Of a stretch of 64,000 bases of DNA, positions 36,501-48,500 are shown one piece after another. The number at the start of each line of letters is the position of its first letter. Positions within the stretch are counted from its first letter, which is position 1. Under the pieces are notes generated by a model. That model searched no databases. It worked only from the letters and a program-made list of their open reading frames with translations, and had not been told where the DNA came from. The translations under genes and the position numbers were made by a program. Origin of the DNA: Mytilus galloprovincialis (Eukaryota > Mollusca > Bivalvia > Mytilida > Mytilidae); contig NC_134840.1 in the NCBI RefSeq assembly GCF_965363235.1, positions 92,268,416 to 92,332,415 on the forward strand, written 5' to 3'.

Positions 36501-39500
36501 ACTAAACAGATCTGATAAAGCCGAGTATTTATCACCACCAGAGGGTGCTGGAATGGATATAGCTTGTGCCGTTGATCCATTTGTCAGAGGTGCTGACCCT
36601 GAGGGAGTATTACCCATTGGTACTAAAGGATCTGTAATAGATAAAAGTGTGCTATAATAATGATAAATTCTACTACTGGGTGCCATAATTATCATACATC
36701 ATGTACATTTTGAAATCTCAAATATGGGAACCTGTAATACAGTGATTATTATTGATTGCTGTGTGTCATTTTTGATTTTGTTTATCGTTTTGTCTTAGAT
36801 CAAGCCCTTGATTTTCTGGTTTGAATGGTTTCACATTTTGTCATGTCAGGACCTTTTATTAGATGACTATATGGTATGGGATTTGCTTATTGTTATGAGA
36901 GACAACAGTGACCTATAGTTGCTTACATTCATATTTTTTTGCTCTGGTGGATAGAAGTCTCATTGGGGATCTTGTTTATTTTTAATGAGAGATTTAAAAT
37001 AATTAAACACAATATTTGTGGGGGCAAAGGGTTTGAGGACACTTATTTTAAAACCTAAGACTTCCTCAATTAGAAAATGTTCAATACTTTATAAATTTCT
37101 TTGAAAAAGTACAACGTCTTGTCCTTTAGGGGACCCTTGAGACCTTCTCCATTCCATTATATCTGAAAATCCCTAGATCTGACTTACTACTAGGAGGCGC
37201 CTGGAAACCTGGGAATGAAGATTGTACTGGTGGCTGTGATGGTGGTGCTCCAAATTGATTAAAACTAGCAAAGTCAGCAAATCCTCCTGAAAGATAAAAT
37301 TCAGATTTTTTTACCAGAACAATAAAATTAAACTTGTTTTTATTAATAGACATTTTTTAAGTCACTTCAACTTGTTGTTTAATGAATGATACATATAGAT
37401 AGGATACAACACTTTTTTAAATTTAAAATAAATTCAATCATTTTCTTTAATTCTGCTGTCACAGATTAATTAAACTTCAGTTAAATAGTCATAGATTAAA
37501 TAAAATATATTTTAATTTTAGACATTTCTGGGATATGTATATGCTTAAAATTTGAAATAAATATGAAAAGCAAGATTTTTGTAATTTCCATACAACTCCT
37601 TATTCACATAGACCATGAAATTCACACATAAAATTAAGCAATGAAAACCAACAAATTATTCTTGTCTAAATCTTTCACTAACCATGATCTCCTGCCGCTG
37701 AAGGCTGTGATGGAGTCGATGATGAAGACCCAAATGGATCTCCTCCTAAATCTCCTAATAAATCCATTGTAGCTGACCCTGAAGACTGTGAGGACTGACT
37801 TTGTTGTCCTGGGGACTGGAATGAAGCGTCTTTTGGTGGCTGTTGACCTAGAGTGATCTGTCCTGGTACTGATGCAGCCTGACTCTTTAATGTTATTTTT
37901 GGTGACTGAAAGAGAAACAAGATCAAAAAGCTAAATAACAGAAACTAAGATTTAAAAAATTTATTATTGGGCAATGTGTAAGATTAAATTTTATCTGATA
38001 TTTACTGCATTTATTATGTTTATGAATAACAATGGTGATCATTTGCAAAATTGTCTATATAATATTTAATGTTCTTTTTTTTTTTTTTTTGTGGTGGTGG
38101 TGGAGGGGGGTCTATTTTTCTATATCTGTTGAAACTGTAATAGTGATGGTTGTGTCTTAGTATTGTCACCCATGATTCATAAAGGAGAAGCTCTGGTAAG
38201 GGCCGATTTTGGCCTCAAATTTCAGATTCATCTAACGAAAGTTTTTGGACACTTTTTAAACACTTCAGTGTCTATTTCAATTGATTCAATTAGTTAATGT
38301 GAAAGATTTTAACTGATTAAGTCGTTAAAAACGCTCTGATTTTCAAGCTTAAATATGAAAAATCTATCATATATGCCAAAAAAACGTCACTTTTCAGATG
38401 GTTTTTGTCAAAAATGAAAATGGCCGCATCCGTGTTCATCCTCAACCTTTATATATGTTTTGTATTATCATCAAATACAATTTACATTTAAATATTATGA
38501 ATGAACACGAATGCGGCCACTTTCATTTTGACGGAAACTGTCTAAAAATTAACCAAAATGCTAAAATTTTGAAGATTTCAGTAATTTAGCATTACTTAAT
38601 GATGCTAGAACGTGATATTTGTGCATTGTATTGTCAAAAACAGCTCATATTTATGTAGCAGAAGCATTTTACTTTCCAAAATATAGCTAAAAGATTACAT
38701 TTTCACAATTTTCTAAAACTGCTATATTTTGGGGCCAAAAAGTGGTCTTACTGAACCTACTCCTTTCTGTTCAGTTTCTGTAAATTGCAAAAAGATTTTT
38801 TTATGATGTTTTAAAGATTTCTTCAGGGTAATTGGAGGTTGAGGTGGTCAAATTATCATTTTTGGATAAAGATTGTTGAGAGACAGCATTTAACTCTTTA
38901 AAAAACAATCACAACTGTGTCACTTATTCTAATGAGAACATTATTTTGTGATCATTGGCTCCAATCTGTTTAAAACTTTTGTGTTGACAAAAAATGGTGT
39001 CCATTATGAACTAATGGCAATAACTATGAGCCAGAATAGTCAACAGAAAAAGAAAAACAATTGTGAAAAGAAAACAAGTAATGATAACATTATTCACCCA
39101 AAAATTTAAGTAGTTACATAGTAAACATCAGAAGTGAACACTTGTTGTATGCATATAAACTAAGGGGTCAATTAAAGTGTACTGTTACAGAACAACAGAA
39201 CACTTACATTTACCCTATATGCACACAAAGTACATGTAACAATTACAAACACTGAGAAGTAAGGAAGTACTTACAAAGGAAATACAACACTATCACACAG
39301 GAAACCTAACATCAAGTGGTCTCTACACAAAATAATCCAATTATACAGAATGTTACAGGATAGTACTACCATCTAACACCTAGTATCTTAATCTCACATT
39401 ATCAACTGACAATTAGATTTAGGTGACCTGTGATGATTAAAACAATTATGTACAGTACTGGTATGTACATGTATACTGATCACCACAGTGCAATATGTAC

Positions 39501-42500
39501 ATGTAGATCATTATAATATTATTCATTAATTTTTATTGGAGTGGTCTTGATTTGAGGAGAAATTAAAAGAAGAGGAGGGCATGTAACCCATTCCTGCTTA
39601 TCTCAGTTTGTTAATCCCTAACTCCTTGAAAATGACTTGACAGAATTCAACAAGACGTGTACAGGTTAATCTTTAGAATATGAATTCGAGTTATGCAATA
39701 TTGCATCTGGTTTTTAATTTTGAATTTTGAATTTTGGGGTTTCCTCATCCTGTACCAAGTCTATTAGACTTTTTCATTTTTATATTATTTATAGATGGTA
39801 AGTATCCCACATCTACCTTACAAGACTGTATAAACAAATATGGCTTTAACTGATAATAAAAAATTTATAAGGGTTCCGCGGAACCCAGTGTCTCGCCTAC
39901 TTTTGCTGTTAATCACACACTCATCAAAAATGATGAAAAAAATCAATAAAATTATTCCTCTCGATACTATCTTTTGATTGTCAGAAGCTTCTGTCCAAGT
40001 TTGGTAAAAATCCAGGCTAGTTTAAGAATCTTAAAAATGTTTTAAATACTTTAACTGCAGACTGTATGTAATGTTAACTGGAAGAAAAACTAAGTCCATT
40101 TATAAGTAAAATACGGGAAAAATGGGAATTTTATTTTTACAAAATTTACATCTGGAGACTATCTTCTGATCATAAACAAGCTTCTGGCCAAGTTTCTTAC
40201 AATTCCAGGATAGTTTAAGAAAGTTATTAAAATTTTAAAAACTTTAACCACAGAGTGAATGTAATGTTTCCTGGCAGAAAAACTAAGTCCATTTATAAGT
40301 AAAATACGGAAAAAATGGAATTTTATTTTTACAAAATTTACTTCTGGATACTATCTCCTGATCATAAACAAGCTTCTGGCCAAGTTTTGTACATTTCCAG
40401 GATAGTTTAAGAAAGTTATTAAAATTTTAAAAACTTTAACTACAGAGTGAATGTAATGTTTCCTGGCAGAAAAAACTAAGTCCATTTATAAGTAAAATAC
40501 GGAAAAAATGGAATTTTATTTTTACAAAATTTACTTCTGGATACTATCTTCTGATCATAAACAAGCTTCTGTCAAAGTTTCGTACAATTCAAGGATAGTT
40601 TAAGAAAGTTATTAAAATCTCAAAAACTTTAACCACAGAGTGAATATTTGTGGACGCCGCCGACGACGACGCCGACGACGACGGAATGTAGGATCGCTAT
40701 GTCTCGCTTTTTCGACTAAAGTCGAAGGCTCGACAAAAATGACATCATATCATTATATCATCCACATTGACAGGCAAGATCTAATACTTACAATACTTAG
40801 AACCTAAAAATAACTCAGTGGTAAACACCCAAAGATACAGTTAATGTACTACAATTCTGGGCTTTTTGTCTCAGAAATACTTACAGCCATTTTTTTGGAA
40901 AACAAACTAAAAGATAAATCAAAACAAGGGAAATATTGACCAAAATTGGCAATCTCTGAAATTGTGTGATTGATTTCTAATAATAAAATAATAGGACAGT
41001 AATTGATATTTCAAATATGGGATTGAATAGTTGGACTGTGGTAAGTGGAGCTTAAATGAAACTCAGTCATAACGAATAATATTTTCTTTCATGGTTTAAA
41101 AAAGAATTTTGTCATTAGGAAACAGTTTACAAGTGAATTTACATTATATTTGGATTCTGGGAGAATGGTGAGGCTTTGAGGAATGCTGTTTGTGTAAGAA
41201 AAAAACTAAGATTAAAGGAAGTGGTTTATATGGATCTGCTGCTGTAAGCATGCTGTTCAGTGTAATAAATACTCATTATCATGTCCAAGTATGTCAATAA
41301 TTTCATTCATAAACATTCAATTATCAAGGAAGTTATGATTTTTATCAATGGAGTTTTATTTACATTAGATAACACAATGTTGACAATATTGTGGTAAATA
41401 ATCATCCTATGAATATTCAACAGGATAAACAAACAAAGGATAGTAGCAAATAACTTATTTATATGAATCAAATATAATTCTTGATCAATTTAATTTTTCA
41501 TTGAAAAATTTACTGTTTTTTACTGTATAAACCACACATGAATTCACCAATATTAGTTCATTTTATCTGTAGTTAGTTGCTGACATAAATATGGCACAGA
41601 TTCTAGTGACTCATATTCTGACACTGATGTATCTCTACCCGAGTTCTACGCGTCGCCAGTAAAACTGCATTTGCGACCGTATATCTGAGCAAATTTACTT
41701 TTAACACCTGAATTTGTGTATGCTTTTAATTTTATTAAATTGATCTGAACCTATTGATTTGATTTTGATTTTTGAATTTTTATGCCACTTTTGGGCTTTT
41801 TTGTGGCGGCCAGTTTTTGTTAGTGGAGGAAGCCTGAGGAAACCACCAACCTGTAATAGGGAACTGACAATCCTAGTCAATTAAGAATGAAGTCCAGTGC
41901 ACCCACACAAGCAGGGTTCAAATCCACGACCTCAGTGTTGACTGGCTATAGTAGAAATTACTTAGACCACTTGGACACTGAGGCCCTTGAATCTGAATTG
42001 ATCACTTGCTAGAAAATTGGTTGGACAAATCCATGTTTTCTGTAGTAATGTGTTTAGTGCAAAGGGATTGAAGTGTTTGACATATATGTAAGGTTAAATT
42101 ATAAAGGACTTATGATGGAGATTTTCTACCACAAAAGTGTGTCCAGATTTTCTTGAAACAGGTCAAATCTGTTTGTAGCTAATTTGATGATACCATCCTG
42201 AATAACTTCTTTTTTGCAGTTGTTTTTGATATCATATTGAAATAACTTATATATACACACTAAAAATCTAATCAGATTTGACCTGTTAAAGAAAAGATAT
42301 GTACATATACGCATAAACATGGATGGATTGCTACGGTATAACATAAATGTAAGACTCAAAAATATGCTTTAGTGTCTGAAATAGCAAACATGAGTATGTT
42401 TCCACAAATGTGCCTGATCAAGCTAAGGTACACACCATTATGAATTTTGTTGACAGATCACACATTCAGTCATGTTGGAAATCCCTTTAACTTTAAAATA

Positions 42501-45500
42501 GATCTCATAAAATATATAAGATTGATCTTTAATAACAGACTTCAAACAAATCCTTCCTCATCCAATATAATGAAACATAATATTAAAAAAAACAAATATT
42601 TATTGTTATATATAAATCATAAGAGATTTGTGACAAAATGAACAAAATACACAATAAACATAAAAAAACCTAACTCAATAACACACGGAAAACATGTCCC
42701 TAAAAAGTATTTTAGTACAGAAACTATCATAAAAAAAATCCAATTTTTGTTTCTAGTCTTTATATGCATATGCATTTCCTTTGAATCATACCAAATCAAC
42801 TTTTTCTTTGGTATTTTAACTTAACTCATCATAGATACCAGGATTGAAATTTTGTATTTGTGCCAGATGAGCATTTCGTCTACAAGAGACCAGTGACACT
42901 CAAATAAAAAAAACAAGAGCATTGAGGACCAGAAGTGCTGACTACTGGCCATGGGATGATTAAATTGATCTTATCACCTTCACCTGCAGTAACTAAAATT
43001 CTCACTGAATCACTCTTCACCAGCAAGAAAAGTTTGAATGTTTGTTATTTTTTAAATTCTTATCAGAAAAAAACACTTCCAATTGCTAAGGCTTTCAGAT
43101 AATGTGTGTTGTTGTAATACCATTTCATCTACTTTTTTCACAATTGACCTAATGGAAAAGCTATAAGTCTTAGACCAAGACAAACTAAAAACCAAATCAT
43201 AACATAACATATGAGATACTAAGTGGGACAAAATCTAAACTTTGGAGCAAATAATTGAACTTGTGGACACTTCCTGTCATATTCAAACCTTTTCAGGTGT
43301 CCCGATCAGGGTATGACAAATAATACAAATTTCTACAATGCTAAAAACAAATTTGAAATCACTGTTGTACTGAGATGCAGGCAATGTAAAAAGATATGTC
43401 ATACCACATGTTTTTGAGTCTTACATTTATGTACACATGACTTACAGATTCACTACTCTCTTCTGTTATCATATCTTTCTGCATGGATTAGACACAAACA
43501 AATGATACACATGTTGTTTTACAAAGACTACACAACTATCTTGGCATATATTTCTATACCAGTAAATTTTGAACTCAAATTGAAGCCATTGTTACAGTTT
43601 ACAAATCTCATCTAAAAACCATAAAATCAAAGCAATTTGCTAAGCATGCCATTTAAATTATAGCATTGATTCTATGTTTTTGAGCCTCTTAAAAATAAAA
43701 CACAGGTAGTTTTGAAGGGAAAGAGAACATGTACATACGTACAGTGTTCTTGGATTTTCCCATATAATATTTTAACTGCAAACTGAAACTAAATAAGATT
43801 TTATAAAAGTAACAGTCCTTACATTATCATTTTGATGAACTATAAGACTGGGACCTTTTTCTCCTAATAATGCTCTCAATGGTTTAGTTGTGGTCTGTTT
43901 ATTCATAGAAGACTCGTTGACCTGTTTTGCTTCTGTTTTCATTGCCTCCGTAGGTGCAACATAATATCGTTTTCTCTCATATTTTTGTACCATGAAATCT
44001 TTTACTTTTTGTTCATCTCTTGAATCTGGTTCCGCTCCTGATCTATTGTCATAAAGTCCTAAATATACTTTTCTACAAAACTGCAAAATAAGATATGTTT
44101 TTCTTCAATTTAGAACAATTTAAGAGCTGCTGAGTAAATTTAAAGCTGCACATAAAACATCTAACATGGCCTCAACAATGACTAAAATATTTGTAAAAGC
44201 AGAGGACATATCAAAATATGTAAATATTTGAATTGGCATTTCACACGTATCTGTGCCTGTAGTTGCTTCATGTACATGTACTTGCTTTCTTTAACTTTCT
44301 TAAAATGTGGTTTAAAGTTTGATAAAATTAAAACTATATTTCTTATGTATTAAAAGTAAAACTGATTCTTAATGACTTCTTTCTGCCATAGACATACATT
44401 TTAATATTTTTACAGACTACATTTTTCCATTCAGTTGTACATGTACCATTGAAATTAAAACATATAGTGTAAGGCATTTGCTTTCTTATTTTGATGATCT
44501 TTGATCATGATAGTTTCTGATTAATTTATTCATTTTTCATAAATAATCAAGACTATTGCTTATACATTTACATACAACTCTCAATTTTTCAACACATTGC
44601 ATGTATTTTGACTCTCAGACGTCTTGTGGTTACTTGTATCTAAATTCCTAGGTTTTCTGTCTTATTGACAGATACCCCAAAATTCCTTTTACTTATATAG
44701 TCTTTTATACAAGTCTAATATTCATTATTGATCACGGACATACAATTTTTGCCAATTCCATGAAAGTTGGTACTAACAAAGATAAATGAATCAACAGCAG
44801 ACACATCTTATTTTCATTGACAATGTTCATGTCAGTCCATAGAGTACAAACTAAATAGATGCCAACTCCCTTTTAACACATTCAGTAACAATATGTTGAA
44901 TTTTCCGTAATTTTGAAAAGTTTTCAGTATTCATTCAAAAATGTGCATTTAACAAAAAAAAAAATTTTGACGAGTGGTTGCAAAGTGATGTGCAGTAACA
45001 AGTTTCGATGAACATGTTATCTGTAGTTTGTATTCCATTCATTAATTGTTCAGACATTTTCGACTTGTACATTTTCGTTTTGTCATGGAGAAGTAGCGAA
45101 AGGGAGAAAGCTACTTCAAAAAATGCAAGTTTGCCTCATCGGAAGTCAGTAAGTTACCAAACAATAGGTCGATAACTCTGAGAAACAGGAAGCATTACAT
45201 TGGCATTTTCTAAATACCAAGCCAGACTGGAAAAGTAAGGATAGAAATCCGAGTTTCACAAAATTGAACAGCAATGACTGAATCCGAAACTATTCGACTT
45301 TGACCGTAATAGCGTAGTTTTGATTGCAAAATCGGAAAAATTACAGAAATGGTTGGGATCTATGAAACTATTAATAACTCACAAAATGCATGGATTTGTA
45401 TCTAATAAATGAATTACAGAATAAGGCAGTTTGAATAAAATTAACATACAAACCTCATTTCCATGACATATTAAAAAGTCCATTTCATCTGGTGTAAAAC

Positions 45501-48500
45501 TGGCCATCGATATGGATTTTACTCTGTGTGGTGGATTTAAACCTCTCCTGAAAATTGAAATTGAACAGCATTGAATATTACACTGGTATATACATCATGA
45601 TCATAGATATGATATATCATGTATATATCTAAAAAATTATTTCATTTCAAATCACTACCTACATTTTACAACCGTCTCTAATAACCTTGCTTCTTCAAGT
45701 TCAGGGGTTCAAATTAACATTTGGTACTGGAAGGTCCAGGACCTTTGACACTCAAAACTGAAAGGTCCACAACCTAAATTGCAGGTCCTACTTTTACTTG
45801 AAATATTTTATAACACAGTAAGATACAAAATTATTGTGCCTTTGGTGTTAGGTTATCTTGTTACATTGTCAGTGTCACTGTTGTATAATATGTTCAATAA
45901 ACTAATAAATATAATTGTCTTGTATATTATGAATTCATATTATCTTTATTTTTTTTTTATTTGGTAGGGTGTCACTGTTGGTAGGTGTGTTGTAACCAAG
46001 ATTAGTAATTAATTACTAATTATATCATTACCTCAGGGCTCACACTACTTCAACTCGATTTTAAAAGTCCACTAGAGCTTGTTACTTTGTTACATTGTAT
46101 CATATCTAGTTGCACTATTTTTGATAATAAAGTACGAAACTTCCAGCTATTTACAGGCCCCTAAAAATTGAGGAGAAATTACCCCTTGGAATTGCAGTAA
46201 TTTGTTTACACTTTAAAAACATCTGCATGTCATATCCACATGTATTAATGATAAAAGAAAAATGCTGTCACATTGTATTGGATGTTGACATGGAAATTTG
46301 TCAACTAAAAAACTTATTAAGTAATTTTGAGTTTCAACCTAAAATATTTTCTGGTCTTTCTTTCTTTTCCATATATCTTTTGGTTTTCAATTCTAGTGAT
46401 TATATTTCATAATCTTAGATGTATTTTGTCACAACTTCAAGCCTGACATTATTTTTTTTATTGTATTTGATCGGCAAACCCGGAATTACCCTTATCCGTC
46501 CCGGAAACTGATCCGGTATTGTAATTATCTTCATTTCCGGTTTATATATGGCATCCATTGTTTTTCTATGTTGATGTTGTCAGTCAGATACGATTTCACT
46601 CGGATTTACAAATTACTTTTTAACGATTTTCGGTATAAAATTAGCGGTTGGATAAAATGAATATTGCTGTCATGAATAATAAAGATGAGAATTTATTTTG
46701 AGATCGTTTATTTGGAAATTTTGATAAAAAGGTCTGCGAAGTTATTTTTTATTTTCTTTCAAATCGAAGGTCCGTCGGGCGTAGCTAGTAACCAAAACGA
46801 AGGTCCGCTTGCAAAAGTGGAAGGTCGCGGACCTCGGACCACCGCTAATTTGAACCCCTGCAAGTTATAATTTTTGGACTAATTGCAAGATGTACATGTA
46901 TAGGCATTGGCCCACTTATTTACACATTTAAAATTCACAACATAACTTAGGTTAAGATGACAAAACTTAATTTAACAGTAAGTTCTATGTTTGATACTGA
47001 TAGGTTATGACTGTCTTAAGAATCCTCTTGATTAGGGTCCAATGTTAAATGTCCAAGTTGGTAATGGTAGGCTTTTTCTAAATTCCTCTGCTCATATTGT
47101 TCACTTGTGTATCATGTATGATGGCTCAATTTGAAGCTGAGACATTTTCACAGATATGTCATGTATGTGGTTAAATTTTCTGCGTTAAGTGACTCTATTA
47201 ATTTTTCCATCACTTATAACACCCCGAAAATCTTTTTGTGATGTGGCTTCTAGTCTGCTACATGTACAGGTAAAAAATAACCTTTTTCAAATCAGCACAA
47301 ATGGTAATATACATGTAAGCTGTCACTTGTAACTTGTTTAATATAGAAATATGTCCAATATCACTACACAGAGATTTTTTGTCTTTAGAACAATTTTGTA
47401 TTCTTCAATTTGAGACACAAAAGGAATATTGACCCATTGGATATTTTTTTTTAACTGCAACTTTATCATTGTTTATACCAAAACATAAGATTTAACAAGT
47501 CCTACACAATTTTATAATTACTGATAAACAATTTTAAGAATGACTTAAGATTGATAGGATTCAGGATTACCAGAAAAAAACTAATGAATTATGCAGGTCA
47601 TTTACCAGATACATGTAGAGGAGATTGCCTGTATTCCTGCACTTAAAACGTTCTTCAAGCGTCTTAGTGATCGTCATTGTAAAGGGGTACATGTAAACTA
47701 GAAATAATGTTTGTTCTGCAGGTACAAATGGGTATCAGGTCTGTTCGCGCCCAATACACTTTTGCACCCTTCACGTTCGCACCCAAGGTAGGTTCGCACT
47801 CTTACACGTTCGCGCCCAATTTTAATTCAAATTCCAGTTGAATAATTTGAAAATCATGATTGTTGTTTTAAATTGCTTTGGTGTAAATACTGAATGTATT
47901 TATAGCTTGGTATTAGTAAAACATTGAAAATTTTAAATGAAAAACACAAAAGATAATTGTTTTTAACAGCTTTGTCCCTTTGATCTGAAACATTGAAACA
48001 ATAAAATATAGCAATACACTATTATAACCAAAACATGATAAAATTTATTCAACACACAAAAAAAAAACGTAGTCAGAATCTCACTTCATTTTGAAACAAG
48101 TCAATATGAAACAAAGTTATAGCAATACACTAACCAAAACATGATTTATAGTATAACTAATCGCTGTATTTGAATATAAAAAATAAGACAACGCGTGACC
48201 GAACGACGCATGGATTAAACGAGTGCGCAGCACGAGTTTAATCCATAGGGGTGTTCGGTAACAAGTTGTCTTATTTTTGATATTCAAAGACGGCGATTAG
48301 TTATTCTTTTTATTACATTGGCAAATGGCTTTTTTTTATGAAATTAATGTAGAAAATGTAAGGAACTATATCTTTTTCCTACGCATTGACAATTTGTTTT
48401 GATCCGACGTTATCAACGTCTTGACAACGCCTATTGTTGTATGACGTCAGAGAGTGAAATAACCACGTTTATTTCACATGTGAAATTATCGGTTTTTATC

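Noticed and set aside
41918-41987. tRNA-Leu or tRNA-Ser gene on the minus strand
   Set aside because: The A and B boxes are present, but the acceptor stem does not close and the downstream tail is shared with another fragment, so it is a SINE.
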